Part shown: one piece after another, positions 35,893 through 44,582 of the stretch | Layout of the letters: every line of letters starts with the position of its first letter | Position numbering within the stretch: the first letter of the stretch is position 1 | Source: Bacillus salipaludis | GTDB taxonomy: Bacteria; Bacillota; Bacilli; Bacillales_B; DSM-18226 | NCBI RefSeq assembly: GCF_004358205.1 | Contig: NZ_SMYO01000008.1 | Span: forward strand, 62,001 to 126,000 | Length of the DNA: 64,000 nucleotides | Reading direction: 5' to 3' | Made by a program: the position numbers and the translations under genes | The notes under the pieces: generated by a model | Told to the model about the DNA's origin: nothing | The model's database searches: none | Seen by the model: only the letters and a program-made list of their open reading frames with translations

Positions 35893-35907
35893 TGTTTTCT
35901 GAAAATA
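35893..35907. promoter_or_regulatory. Candidate CodY box
   Basis: TGTTTTCTGAAAATA matches 12 of 15 positions of the palindromic CodY motif AATTTTCWGAAAATT. It is placed upstream of the amino-acid binding-protein gene, a typical CodY target. Confidence 0.5.
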
Positions 35908-36082
35908 TTGATAATTTTTCTGTATTTCATGATTCTATCGAACTATGTATTTTTATTCAGTTTTTAGCTTATTACTATCTTAATACACTAAATCATTAAC
36001 TAAATGAATAGCATGATTCGTTAAGCCCTCTTCTGTCAAAATATTTTTGGGATAAAACCTTCCACCGGTGTTTCAATTTGTT

Positions 36083-36099
36083 TGTTAATTTTTCTAACA
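36083..36099. promoter_or_regulatory. TnrA/GlnR box 1
   Basis: TGTTA-N7-TAACA, a full match to the TGTNA-N7-TNACA nitrogen box, 67 bp upstream of the 45-aa gene. Confidence 0.75.
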
Positions 36100-36165
36100 G
36101 CTTCACTGACAAAAAGGAAAAAAATAGATATCTTAACATTACAAACCATCGAAAGGAAGATTTAT

Positions 36166-36303
36166 ATGTATCGAAAAAACGATATCCAACTGGCAGCAAA
36201 AATAGTGGAATTAGATTTATTACGAGACGAACTGTATGAAGAATTAATGAGACAGCTTGGTTCCAAAGCACATGAACTTTTAAGAAAAATTCAAAATCAG
36301 TAA
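36166..36303 (+). CDS. Small helical protein, 45 aa
   Basis: Short gene with ATG 36166 behind GAAAGGAAG. The product is a charged, single-helix-like peptide (AAKIVELDLLRDELYEELMRQLG, then SKAHELLRKI) with no membrane segment. I do not recognise it. It lies 13 bp before a second small gene on the same strand and downstream of a perfect TnrA/GlnR box, so it is probably nitrogen-regulated. A role as a small regulator or adaptor protein is a guess. Confidence 0.6.
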   Translation: MYRKNDIQLAAKIVELDLLRDELYEELMRQLGSKAHELLRKIQNQ

Positions 36304-36316
36304 AGGAGTGAGAAGC

Positions 36317-36478
36317 ATGTCTACACATTTGCGTATAGGAATAGACACCCTAAAAAAATATTACATTAATAAGTTAATTCAATCTGGTCCCGATAAAGAT
36401 TTTAAAACTGAATTAGATTCCCTTACTTTAAGCGAATTAAAATTGATCCTTAAAAATCAAATTCCCAATCAAAAATGA
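36317..36478 (+). CDS. Small basic protein, 53 aa, FbpA-like
   Basis: ATG 36317 with AAAGGAGTGAGAAGC upstream, 13 bp after the 45-aa gene. The pattern KKYYINKLIQSG...LDSLTLSELKLILK resembles the small Fur-regulated basic protein (FbpA) family of Bacillus, short proteins thought to assist a regulatory RNA. The similarity is from memory and modest. No Fur box is seen here; the only operator visible upstream is a TnrA/GlnR box. Confidence 0.6.
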   Translation: MSTHLRIGIDTLKKYYINKLIQSGPDKDFKTELDSLTLSELKLILKNQIPNQK

Positions 36479-36535
36479 TTCCACAATCTAATCCACTTTT
36501 CTATAATATCAAAATTATAGAAAAATTCATTCAAA

Positions 36536-36552
36536 TGTGAGAAGATGTAACA
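36536..36552. promoter_or_regulatory. TnrA/GlnR box 2, upstream of tnrA
   Basis: TGTGA-N7-TAACA, perfect match to TGTNA-N7-TNACA, 62 bp before the tnrA start; suggests autoregulation. Confidence 0.8.
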
Positions 36553-36614
36553 TAAACTGTTATAAAGTTTACAATCTTTTAAAAATAGATGAATAGAGTG
36601 TGGTGAGAAAAGAT

Positions 36615-36944
36615 ATGGGAAAAGATTTGTCTTATAAAGATAAGAAGGTTATTACCATCGGAGTAGTCAGAGATCTAACCGGTCTATCCGAAAGGCAAAT
36701 CCGCTATTACGAAGAAAGAAAACTCATTTTCCCAGAAAGATCAGGCGGTGGCAGTCGAAAATATTCCTTTAACGATGTTGAGTTATTAATGGAGATAGCA
36801 AATAAGATTGAAGACGGGATACAAACTCACGAGATTAGACGAGAAATGCTTCGCGAACAAAAGAAACAAAACCAGGAAGAAATACGCAGGAAAATGATCC
36901 AGGGGCAACTAAACGCGCAATTTGGTTTAAGGAAAGGTCAATAA
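36615..36944 (+). CDS. tnrA: Nitrogen regulator TnrA (MerR family)
   Basis: 109-residue MerR-type regulator that activates or represses nitrogen genes under nitrogen limitation and is held inactive by feedback-inhibited glutamine synthetase. The winged helix is [28 protein letters not shown]. The short C-terminus ends [16 protein letters not shown], the glutamine-synthetase-contacting tail that distinguishes TnrA from the longer GlnR. ATG 36615 follows GGTGAG and gives an N-terminus matching B. subtilis TnrA; GTG 36600 lacks a ribosome site. No glutamine synthetase gene is adjacent, another TnrA-like trait. Confidence 0.88.
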   Translation: MGKDLSYKDKKVITIGVVRDLTGLSERQIRYYEERKLIFPERSGGGSRKYSFNDVELLMEIANKIEDGIQTHEIRREMLREQKKQNQEEIRRKMIQGQLNAQFGLRKGQ

Positions 36945-36967
36945 ACTAAAAAAACTTTAAATATTTT

Positions 36968-37015
36968 TGGAGCTTGGGCCTCGCTGTTACATTTGAAGCG
37001 GGCTTTTTATTTTGC
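36968..37015 (+). terminator. Possible terminator of tnrA
   Basis: GGCCTCGCT-N9-AAGCGGGC followed by TTTTTATTTT, an imperfect hairpin. Confidence 0.5.
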
Positions 37016-37056
37016 CCCCCTGTTACTTTAGCAATCTTACAACATCCAAAAAATCA

Positions 37057-37073
37057 TGTGAGATAATCTAACA
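37057..37073. promoter_or_regulatory. TnrA/GlnR box 3, upstream of amtB
   Basis: TGTGA-N7-TAACA, perfect match, 88 bp before the amtB start codon; suitable as the activating site. Confidence 0.85.
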
Positions 37074-37123
37074 TAATTATAGAAATCAACCGCACATTCA
37101 TGCAAAAATACAACTACAGTGAA

Positions 37124-37140
37124 TGTTAGCAAATTTAACA
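37124..37140. promoter_or_regulatory. TnrA/GlnR box 4, amtB leader
   Basis: TGTTA-N7-TAACA, perfect match, ending 21 bp before the amtB ATG. It lies about 67 bp downstream of box 3 and overlaps a false upstream start. Confidence 0.75.
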
Positions 37141-37161
37141 TTACAAAAAGGGGGAGAACGA

Positions 37162-38421
37162 ATGGATACTTTGTTTTTATTAAACAGTTTATGGGTGATG
37201 GTAGGTGCAGTCCTTGTGATCCTCATGATTGGAGGTTTTATCCTTCTAGAAACAGGATCTACTCGAATGAAAAATGCAGGTCATATTGCTGGTAAAACGA
37301 TTCTAACCTTTAGCATAAGCTCCATCCTATTTTGGGCTGTAGGATATGGATTATCCTTTGGAAAAGGTAATGAACTGATTGGCCTTTCCAATTTTTTCTA
37401 CTCCGGTTATGAAATCAAAGGATTATCTCTATCCGGCTCAGTATTCTTCTTGTTCCAATTAGCTTTTGCCGGTATTTCTTTAACCATTGCCTTCGGCGGT
37501 TTTGCCGAACGGGCAAAATTATCTGCCTATTTAGTATTTGCGGTCCTTTTCTCTGTACTGGTTTACCCTCCTATCGCCCACTGGATTTGGGGCGGCGGCT
37601 GGTTAGCAGAGCATGGGAAACAGGATTTTGCAGGCTCAACTGTAGTCCATTTAACAGGTGCCATGGCGGCACTAGCGGCTACCATTCTACTAAAACCACG
37701 GATTGGAAAATATAATAAAGACGGATCACCTAATAATATCGCTGGGCATAACCAAGTTTTTACAGCATTAAGCGTTTTGCTTTTATGGGTTGGCTGGTTT
37801 GGATTCAATGCAGGTAGTACATTATCTGCAGACAAAGCATTCTTTGGATTTGTTGCCCTAAATACAAACCTGGGTGCAGCAGCTGGTACTGTTGCGGCAA
37901 TGATGATTTCATGGATGGTGATGGGAAAAGCAGATGTGCCAATGATGTTAAATGGCGCTCTAGCAGGATTAGTCGCCATCACTGCTTCCTGTGGCTTTGT
38001 CGATACATGGGCTGCTGTCGTAATCGGTTTTATCTCTGGCATCCTTGTATTTTATAGCATTCGTTTCTTTGAAAAGAGAAAAATCGATGATCCGATTGCT
38101 GCTTTATCGGTCCACGGAACGGCCGGTGTTTGGGGAACACTTTCAAATGGCTTGTTTGCCACAAAGGAATTGGCAACCGTAGGTAAACCGGGGTTATTTT
38201 ATGGCGGAGGCTTTCACCAATTAGGCATTCAAGCTATGGGGGTCATCACATGCGCCGCTTACGCATTCATTGTATCCTTTATCATTTTGGCAATTATGAA
38301 GGCGGTTATGAATGGGTTACGCGTTACGGAGGAAGAAGAAATTATTGGACTCGATATGAGCGAGCATGGAAGCTATGGTTATCCTGAATTAATCAAAGCA
38401 GAACAAAAACTGAAAGCTTAA
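37162..38421 (+). CDS. amtB: Ammonium transporter AmtB
   Basis: 419-residue Amt/Rh-family channel (NrgA in B. subtilis) that brings ammonium in at low external concentration. About eleven helices are visible, with the twin pore His residues in VVHLTGAMAA and ALSVHGTAGVWG, plus FGGFAERAKL and WFGFNAGSTL. ATG 37162 is chosen because AAGGGGGAGAACGA precedes it; an ATG at 37123 lies inside a TnrA box. Two perfect TnrA/GlnR boxes lie upstream. The usual partner glnK is absent; the next genes encode a nucleotidyltransferase-like protein and an exonuclease. Confidence 0.95.
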   Translation: MDTLFLLNSLWVMVGAVLVILMIGGFILLETGSTRMKNAGHIAGKTILTFSISSILFWAVGYGLSFGKGNELIGLSNFFYSGYEIKGLSLSGSVFFLFQLAFAGISLTIAFGGFAERAKLSAYLVFAVLFSVLVYPPIAHWIWGGGWLAEHGKQDFAGSTVVHLTGAMAALAATILLKPRIGKYNKDGSPNNIAGHNQVFTALSVLLLWVGWFGFNAGSTLSADKAFFGFVALNTNLGAAAGTVAAMMISWMVMGKADVPMMLNGALAGLVAITASCGFVDTWAAVVIGFISGILVFYSIRFFEKRKIDDPIAALSVHGTAGVWGTLSNGLFATKELATVGKPGLFYGGGFHQLGIQAMGVITCAAYAFIVSFIILAIMKAVMNGLRVTEEEEIIGLDMSEHGSYGYPELIKAEQKLKA

Positions 38422-38439
38422 TAATCTTTTAGCAAAAGT

Positions 38440-38482
38440 GCGGTGTCCAATCTCTCTTCACAAGCCGAGGGATTGCACCGCT
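38440..38482 (+). other. Intercistronic hairpin between amtB and the nucleotidyltransferase gene
   Basis: GCGGTG-CCAATC-CTC arms pair with GAG-GATTG-ACCGC around an 11-base loop. No T run follows directly, so it may stabilise the amtB message or reduce readthrough rather than end transcription. Confidence 0.55.
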
Positions 38483-38512
38483 ATATCCGTTTTTACAGAT
38501 AGGAGGTAAAAA

Positions 38513-39469
38513 ATGACCTATGAAAGCTTCCAAGAAATCAGAAACTTTAGAGAAAGTCAGTTAAAAGATGCCATTTGGGATCATTTACAATTAAATCAGT
38601 TACATGACGAAATCATTCAGCATGTCATAAAGACTGCCATCAAGAATGTTACTCATCTCCTCGGTCCTCCCCCATCCCCTTTTTCTTTTTTTGTTATGGG
38701 AAGTGCGGGCAGATCTGAACAATCCATATGGAGTGATCAAGATCATGGAATCATCTATCAAAATCCAAGTAAAGCAGCACAGGATTATTTCCTCGCATTA
38801 GGGAAAGAAATCTCACATGGACTCTACATAGCAGGGTATGCATTCTGCGAAGGCGGAGTAATGGCTGATCATCCTTTATGGTGCAAATCCTATCCTGATT
38901 GGCAGCGACAATTATTAGATTGGATGACCGCTGCATCCTGGGAAACCATTCGGTATTTGTTAATCTTTATGGATGGACGGTCTCTTTATGGAGAATCCGG
39001 CTATATTCAAGAATTAAAAAGAATGGTTTATCAAAAGGTTAAAAAGAATGTTCTGCTGCCATCCATTTTGAAAAATACCTTGCATGTAAAAAAAGGAGTC
39101 GGCATATTAGGACAGCTTTTAGTGGAAACACACGGGAATCATGCCGGCTCACTTAATTTGAAAGAAATGGCCATTTTACCATATGTAAATGCTGTTCGGG
39201 TATTGGCCATTCAAGATCATCTGCAGGAGACTTCCACGCTTTCAAGACTTAGTCAACTAAAGATAAAAGATCACACTATCTATAAACAGCATTTCTTTAA
39301 ATTACTAGAATACAGGCTGCATTTCGGAAACCACTCCGATTATGAATCGGGGCATTATTTACCTATTGCCTCACTGGACAAAATTCAACGTAAAGAAGTT
39401 AGAAATATCATAAAAAATGGCATGACTCTACTTCAATTAACCATCAAGCTAGTAGGCAAGGGGGATTAA
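38513..39469 (+). CDS. DUF294 GlnD-like nucleotidyltransferase
   Basis: 318 residues. An N-terminal nucleotidyltransferase fold carries the signature GSAGRSEQ (63-70) followed by SDQDHGI with acidic D75/D77 that would hold the metal ion. This is the DUF294 domain, related to the uridylyltransferase part of GlnD. The C-terminal 150 residues are helical (DUF294_C-like: KKGVGILGQLLVE, NLKEMAILPYVNAVRVLA). The CBS pair that often precedes this domain is missing. It lies 92 bp after amtB and 1 bp before an exonuclease gene. The substrate is unknown. Confidence 0.82.
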   Translation: MTYESFQEIRNFRESQLKDAIWDHLQLNQLHDEIIQHVIKTAIKNVTHLLGPPPSPFSFFVMGSAGRSEQSIWSDQDHGIIYQNPSKAAQDYFLALGKEISHGLYIAGYAFCEGGVMADHPLWCKSYPDWQRQLLDWMTAASWETIRYLLIFMDGRSLYGESGYIQELKRMVYQKVKKNVLLPSILKNTLHVKKGVGILGQLLVETHGNHAGSLNLKEMAILPYVNAVRVLAIQDHLQETSTLSRLSQLKIKDHTIYKQHFFKLLEYRLHFGNHSDYESGHYLPIASLDKIQRKEVRNIIKNGMTLLQLTIKLVGKGD

Positions 39470-39470
39470 C

Positions 39471-40208
39471 TTGAGAATGAATGAAATGATTCAATACTTT
39501 AAGCAAATATCAGGAAAACTGGGTTCAAACTTTTACACAGGATTCCAAGATACGCATAATCTGCAACAATTATCTTTTATAAGAAACCTGCAAAAAGAAA
39601 TGAAAGATACTAAAATCTTGGACGTTCCCTTGCATGAATTAAATTTTACAGTTTTTGACTTGGAAACATCGGGCTTTTTCCCTGAAAAGGGAGACCGGAT
39701 CCTTTCCATTGGAGCTGTTAAAATGAAAGGGACTACGATTATTTCGAATCAAACTTTTTATACCCTTTTAAAATCTGAACACCCTATCTCCGATGAAATT
39801 TCTTTATTAACCAAGATACAAACTGATGAACTACAAAACGCCCCCGATGGGAAAGAAGTGTTACTCCAATTCTATCAGTTTATTAAAAAGGATATTCTTG
39901 TAGCCCATCACTCCAAACATGAAAAAGCCTTTATGCAAAAAAGCTGCTGGGATCACCTAAAAATAAGATTTGTCCATCGAATCATCGATACATCTTTTCT
40001 GATCCGATTATCCAATCCACAATGGAAATCGTTCTCACTTGATGATATCTGCCAAAAATGTGGAATTGAGATAAAAAACCGCCACCATGCACTGGGAGAT
40101 GCGATGATGACTGCTCAAATTTGGGGGTTTTATTTAAATAAAGCACAAGAGATGGGGTTTAAAAATTTAAGAGAAGTGTATGAATACCTTGCAAAATCAT
40201 ATAATTAA
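39471..40208 (+). CDS. DnaQ-like DEDDh 3'-5' exonuclease
   Basis: 245 residues. A 55-residue N-terminal helical part precedes the exonuclease domain: ExoI VFDLETSGF (D63, E65), ExoII LVAHHSKHEKAFM, and ExoIII NRHHALGDAMMTAQIW with the catalytic His. TTG at 39471 lies 1 bp past the upstream stop, with GGGGGA at six bases. It resembles the epsilon-like exonucleases that accompany DUF294 proteins in other bacteria rather than a replication proofreader. Together they could add and remove a nucleotide on a protein or RNA; that is inference. Confidence 0.85.
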   Translation: MRMNEMIQYFKQISGKLGSNFYTGFQDTHNLQQLSFIRNLQKEMKDTKILDVPLHELNFTVFDLETSGFFPEKGDRILSIGAVKMKGTTIISNQTFYTLLKSEHPISDEISLLTKIQTDELQNAPDGKEVLLQFYQFIKKDILVAHHSKHEKAFMQKSCWDHLKIRFVHRIIDTSFLIRLSNPQWKSFSLDDICQKCGIEIKNRHHALGDAMMTAQIWGFYLNKAQEMGFKNLREVYEYLAKSYN

Positions 40209-40399
40209 CAATTCTAAAATAATAAAAATGGTAAAAAACAGGATGATTTATCATTAGTAAAAATGTATCACTGACTGCCATTTTTTCCTTTATAACCCCA
40301 TAAATTCCTCTCGTTTTTCTCCCGCTATTATCAAAAAAGAGTGTGAAATAAAAATTTTTAAAATTTTTTTATTCTTGGGTTTTCCTTATCGTTACAACA

Positions 40400-40414
40400 T
40401 TGTAAACGCTACCA
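40400..40414. promoter_or_regulatory. CcpA cre site upstream of ilvD
   Basis: TTGTAAACGCTACCA fits every defined position of WTGNAANCGNWNNCW. It lies about 80 bp before the predicted ilvD transcription start, like the activating cre of the B. subtilis ilv-leu operon. Confidence 0.7.
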
Positions 40415-40432
40415 GCTTTTACGATTAGTTTG

Positions 40433-40447
40433 AATTGTCAGATTTTT
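40433..40447. promoter_or_regulatory. Weak CodY-like site abutting the ilvD promoter
   Basis: AATTGTCAGATTTTT matches 11 of 15 positions of AATTTTCWGAAAATT and ends 3 bp before the -35 box. Confidence 0.35.
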
Positions 40448-40450
40448 ATG

Positions 40451-40479
40451 TTGACCATGTATACAAATGGAGTTATGAT
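40451..40479 (+). promoter_or_regulatory. Sigma-A promoter of ilvD
   Basis: TTGACC (40451-40456), 17 bases, TATGAT (40474-40479). It leaves a leader of nearly 200 nt before ilvD, with a small hairpin (CTTCTAT/ATAGAAG). Confidence 0.75.
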
Positions 40480-40584
40480 AACTGACAATAAAACTTATAC
40501 GAAAGTGATAAGTTGAACACAGCCTTTTACATTCTTCTATAAATAGAAGGAGTCAGGCTGATCATTTACAACCATTTTTAAAAT

Positions 40585-40665
40585 ATGAATGATAAGAATT
40601 TAGATGAATTGTTACAACAGACGGAGTCGCTTATTATCCATCTGCTGCAAACCACGCAATTGTAA
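40585..40665 (+). CDS. Possible leucine-rich leader peptide of ilvD, 26 aa
   Basis: An ATG-to-TAA frame of 26 codons ends 18 bp before the ilvD start. It has seven Leu and two Ile codons, including LL pairs at residues 9-10 and 20-21. No good ribosome site is visible and I see no competing terminator hairpin. It could be a leader peptide or chance. Confidence 0.25.
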   Translation: MNDKNLDELLQQTESLIIHLLQTTQL

Positions 40666-40683
40666 GTTAGGAGGCGCGAAAAT

Positions 40684-42351
40684 ATGCGCAGCGATATGAT
40701 TAAAAAGGGGATTGACCGTGCTCCCCACCGCAGCCTATTATACGCAACTGGGGTAAAAGTGAGTGATCTTGACAAGCCGTTCATCGGTGTATGTAACTCC
40801 TATATTGATATTATCCCTGGTCACAGACACCTTAATCATTTCGGTGAGATTGTGAAAGAAGCCATTCGTGAGGCAGGCGGAATACCTTTTGAATTTAATA
40901 CCATCGGCGTTGATGATGGTATTGCAATGGGACATATCGGGATGAGATACTCCCTTCCAAGCAGGGAAATCATCGCTGATAGTGCCGAAACAGTAATAAA
41001 CGCACACTGGTTTGATGGTGTGTTTTATATTCCAAACTGTGACAAAATCACACCGGGAATGTTGATGGCAGCTGCCAGAACCAATGTCCCATCAGTCTTT
41101 GTTTCAGGTGGACCAATGGAAGCGGGAAAAACCTCTTCCGGAGAAAACCTTTCTTTAACATCTGTTTTCGAGGGTGTTGGAGCCTATCATAAAGGTACCA
41201 TGACCGAACAGGAGTTATATGAAATTGAAACAAGTGCCTGTCCAACATGTGGTTCTTGTTCAGGGATGTTTACAGCGAACTCAATGAACTGTCTGATGGA
41301 AGTACTTGGAATGACGGTTCCTGGGAATGGAACGATTGTGGCAACCTCCGAAGAAAGACATGAATTGATTCGTCAAGCTGCAAAGCATTTGATTAAATTA
41401 GTGAAAAAAGATATCCGCCCACGCGATATCATAACAAGAGAAGCAATTGATAATGCATTCGCATTGGATATGGCCATGGGAGGATCCACCAATACGGTAT
41501 TACATACCTTGGCAATCGCTCATGAGGCCGGTATTGAATACGACTTACGTGATATTAATAAAATTGCAGAAAAGGTTCCTTATCTCGCAAAAATCATGCC
41601 AGCATCTAATTATTCAATGGATGATGTTCATCGGGCTGGTGGAATTAGCGCCATCCTTAATGAACTTTGTAAGGTTGAGGGAGCGCTTAATAAGGATTGC
41701 ATTTCAATAACAGGAAAAACATTAGCTGAGAATGTAAAAGATGCAGTCATTACCGATGAAAAAGTTATTCGGACAAAAGATAATCCATACAGCCCCGTGG
41801 GCGGACTATCCATCCTATACGGAAACATTGCCCCAGATGGCGGTGTCATCAAAGTAGGAGCTGTTGATCCTTCAATTAAAACATTCTTGGGTGAAGCCAT
41901 TGTTTTTGAATCCCAGGATGAAGCGCAGGAAAACATTAATAATGGAACGGTTCAAGCAGGTCATGTTGTTGTAATCCGTTATGAAGGTCCAAAAGGCGGT
42001 CCGGGAATGCCGGAAATGCTCGCTCCTACCTCCGCGATTGCCGGAAGAGGGTTAGATAAGGAAGTAGCCTTGATAACAGACGGCCGTTTCTCTGGTGCAA
42101 GTCGAGGTATCTCCATTGGACATATTTCACCGGAAGCTGCTGAAGGCGGCCCAATCGCCCTAGTGCAAAATGGTGACAAAATTTTAATTAATTTACAAGA
42201 ACGTTCGATTGATCTTCTCGTAGATGATGAAGTATTAGCGGAAAGACGCCGCTCTTGGCAAAAACCGGAGCCAAAAATCAAATCTGGTTATCTTGCAAAA
42301 TATGCAAAACTTGTTACCTCTGCTAACACAGGCGGAGTCATGAAAATCTAA
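40684..42351 (+). CDS. ilvD: Dihydroxy-acid dehydratase IlvD
   Basis: 555-residue iron-sulfur dehydratase that converts dihydroxyisovalerate and dihydroxymethylvalerate to the keto acids preceding valine and isoleucine. Cluster ligands are visible in [11 protein letters not shown] and [20 protein letters not shown]; the C-terminal block is [17 protein letters not shown] 40684 has TTAGGAGGCGCG upstream. In B. subtilis ilvD stands apart from the ilv-leu operon; here it lies directly upstream of it, separated by a T-box leader, with its own cre-associated promoter. Confidence 0.96.
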   Translation: MRSDMIKKGIDRAPHRSLLYATGVKVSDLDKPFIGVCNSYIDIIPGHRHLNHFGEIVKEAIREAGGIPFEFNTIGVDDGIAMGHIGMRYSLPSREIIADSAETVINAHWFDGVFYIPNCDKITPGMLMAAARTNVPSVFVSGGPMEAGKTSSGENLSLTSVFEGVGAYHKGTMTEQELYEIETSACPTCGSCSGMFTANSMNCLMEVLGMTVPGNGTIVATSEERHELIRQAAKHLIKLVKKDIRPRDIITREAIDNAFALDMAMGGSTNTVLHTLAIAHEAGIEYDLRDINKIAEKVPYLAKIMPASNYSMDDVHRAGGISAILNELCKVEGALNKDCISITGKTLAENVKDAVITDEKVIRTKDNPYSPVGGLSILYGNIAPDGGVIKVGAVDPSIKTFLGEAIVFESQDEAQENINNGTVQAGHVVVIRYEGPKGGPGMPEMLAPTSAIAGRGLDKEVALITDGRFSGASRGISIGHISPEAAEGGPIALVQNGDKILINLQERSIDLLVDDEVLAERRRSWQKPEPKIKSGYLAKYAKLVTSANTGGVMKI

Positions 42352-42461
42352 GTTAGTTAAATTCCAAGGGATTGATTAGTACCCCTCCCCTTCCGAAGAG
42401 AAGTAAAGGTGCTAAAACCATATTGACAACGGAATATTTATAAATCGATGACGGGAATAAA

Positions 42462-42765
42462 AGAATAAGAAACTTGTATTTTCAGAGAGTCGGGGTTGCT
42501 GTGAGCCCGGCAATACAACTTATTCTGACATCATCCCTGAGTGTTGGGCTGAACGGCTTAGGTCTAGTAGGTTCAATCGGGTGTTAAATCTTAGACACCT
42601 GTTACTAAAAGAAGCGTTAATCCATTTAATATCGCTTCATAAGGCAGTATTCGTAAGGATACTGTGAAACCGGGTGGTACCGAGAAAATGAAGGCCCTTT
42701 TCTCCCCGATTACTCTGCTTTATTTCTATTAATTGCAGTTTATTCGGAGGGAAAAGGGCTTTTTA
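42462..42765 (+). promoter_or_regulatory. T-box riboswitch of the ilv-leu operon
   Basis: Stem I begins with AGAGAGTCGGGGTTGCTGTGAG, and the T-box GGGTGGTACC lies at 42672-42681. A terminator formed by GCCCTTTTCTCC and GGAGGGAAAAGGGC ends in TTTTT at about 42694-42764. The specifier region reads TGAC-ATC-ATCCCTGAGT; by alignment with other T-boxes the specifier codon would be ATC (Ile), at about 42524-42530. Uncharged cognate tRNA would let transcription proceed into ilvB. With the ilvD 3' spacer it fills the 506-bp gap. Confidence 0.92.
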
Positions 42766-42857
42766 CTTTGATTATATCCGATTGAAGGTTCGGCTTAACG
42801 CAAAACTGCATGCTAAGTTTTTAAAATATTCAAATAACCCTAAGGAGGGATTACGAC

Positions 42858-44582
42858 GTGAAAGTTGAAGCAAAACCGGAATTCCAAACTAGTACCGCAC
42901 CATTAACAGGTGCAGACCTTCTCATTGATTTATTAATTAAAGAGGGTGTTGACACAATTTTTGGGTATCCCGGAGGTGCTGTCCTACCAATTTATGATGC
43001 AATCTGGCGGGCTCAAAACTCAATTAAGCACATTCTTTTCCGCCACGAACAAGGTATGATCCATGCTGCAGAAGGGTATGCCCGAGTTACAGGAAAACCT
43101 GGTGTAGTCCTTGCAACTTCAGGACCTGGGGCAACCAACCTTGTTACAGGAATTGCAGATGCCATGATGGATTCCTTACCGCTCGTTGTTTTCACCGGGC
43201 AGGTTGCACGAAGCGTGATTGGAACAGATGCCTTCCAAGAGGCTGATGTTGTGGCTATCACTACTCCAATTACAAAACATAATTACCAAGTGCAATCGAT
43301 TTCTGATTTACCAAGAATCGTTAAGGAGGCCTTTCATATTGCTTCTACTGGCCGGCCTGGTCCAGTCTTAGTCGATATACCAAAGGATATTCAACAAGTC
43401 ACTTCTTTAAGTGAACAGGAAGAAACTGAGATTCAATTACCGGGCTATCAGCCAACAACGAAGCCAAATCCGCTGCAAATTAAAAAACTGGCTGATGCAC
43501 TTTCTAAAGCGAAGAAGCCTGTAATTCTTGCCGGAGCCGGTGTACTTCATGGAAAGGCTTCAGCTGAACTGACAGCCTTTGCAACAAAACACAATTTGCC
43601 AGTCGTAACCACCCTGCTTGGGTTAGGAAGCTTCCCTGCTAACAGCCCTCTATCACTTGGAATGGCCGGCATGCATGGAACTTATGTTGCTAATATGGCT
43701 CTATATGAAACTGATTTACTTATCAACTTCGGAGCACGCTTTGATGACAGACTTACTGGAAACCTTAAACACTTCGCACCAGATGCAAGGGTCGCTCATA
43801 TCGATATCGATCCGGCGGAAATTGGAAAGAATGTTCCAACACAAATACCAATTGTTTCCGATGCAAAAGAAGCATTAAGCGAATTATTGGCGGAAGAAGT
43901 TGACTCACCACAAGCTGAGGAATGGCTAGAAAAACTTGCAAAGTATAAAGCGGAATATCCACTATGGTATAAACATAGTCCAAACGGTATGTGCCCGCAA
44001 TGGCTCATTGAAGCTGTTCATAAAGTAACAAATGGTGAAGCGATTGTCGCTACTGATGTTGGTCAGCATCAAATGTGGGCTGCACAGTACTATACATTCA
44101 ATCATCCACATCGCTGGATCACCTCCGGCGGCCTTGGAACAATGGGCTTCGGTTTCCCTGCTGCAATTGGGGCACAGTTGGCATCACCAGAAAGTACAGT
44201 GGTAGCGATTGTCGGAGATGGTGGTTTCCAAATGACCCTTCAAGAATTATCGGTCATCCAAGAAAGAAACTTGCCGGTTAAAATTATCCTTGTTAATAAT
44301 GGGGCTCTTGGAATGGTTCGTCAGTGGCAGGAATTACAATATGATAATCGTATTTCCGAATCCCTGCTTCCGGTACAGCCAGATTTCGTAAAGCTTGCTG
44401 ACAGTTATTCTATCCGAGGCATGAGAATTGATTCTCAAGAAGAACTTATTGCAGCACTTCCTGAAGTATTTGCTTATGATGGTCCTGTTCTTCTGGATTG
44501 CCGAGTCCTTCAAAAGGAATTAGTGTTCCCAATGGTCGCTCCAGGGAAAGGTTTACATGAAATGATTGGGGTGAAACCATGA
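42858..44582 (+). CDS. ilvB: Acetolactate synthase large subunit IlvB
   Basis: 574-residue thiamine-diphosphate enzyme that joins two pyruvates, or pyruvate and 2-oxobutyrate, in the first common step of branched-chain amino acid synthesis. The N-terminal catalytic Glu is in [19 protein letters not shown]. The ThDP motif is [18 protein letters not shown]...ILVNN. The central FAD-binding region is intact. ATG 42858 follows AAGGAGGGATTACGAC. It overlaps ilvH by 4 bp. Its transcript is controlled by the T-box just upstream. Confidence 0.96.
   Translation: MKVEAKPEFQTSTAPLTGADLLIDLLIKEGVDTIFGYPGGAVLPIYDAIWRAQNSIKHILFRHEQGMIHAAEGYARVTGKPGVVLATSGPGATNLVTGIADAMMDSLPLVVFTGQVARSVIGTDAFQEADVVAITTPITKHNYQVQSISDLPRIVKEAFHIASTGRPGPVLVDIPKDIQQVTSLSEQEETEIQLPGYQPTTKPNPLQIKKLADALSKAKKPVILAGAGVLHGKASAELTAFATKHNLPVVTTLLGLGSFPANSPLSLGMAGMHGTYVANMALYETDLLINFGARFDDRLTGNLKHFAPDARVAHIDIDPAEIGKNVPTQIPIVSDAKEALSELLAEEVDSPQAEEWLEKLAKYKAEYPLWYKHSPNGMCPQWLIEAVHKVTNGEAIVATDVGQHQMWAAQYYTFNHPHRWITSGGLGTMGFGFPAAIGAQLASPESTVVAIVGDGGFQMTLQELSVIQERNLPVKIILVNNGALGMVRQWQELQYDNRISESLLPVQPDFVKLADSYSIRGMRIDSQEELIAALPEVFAYDGPVLLDCRVLQKELVFPMVAPGKGLHEMIGVKP

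Noticed and set aside
35996..36328. 110-codon minus-strand frame opposite the small genes
   Set aside because: It runs antisense through two better supported genes and a TnrA box, without a ribosome site.
37123..37161. Longer AmtB start at 37123
   Set aside because: That ATG lies in a perfect TnrA/GlnR box with no ribosome site; ATG 37162 has AAGGGGGAG upstream.
42423..42451. Independent promoter for ilvB at TTGACA 42423
   Set aside because: No acceptable -10 box at 16-18 bases; readthrough from ilvD or a weaker promoter is as likely.
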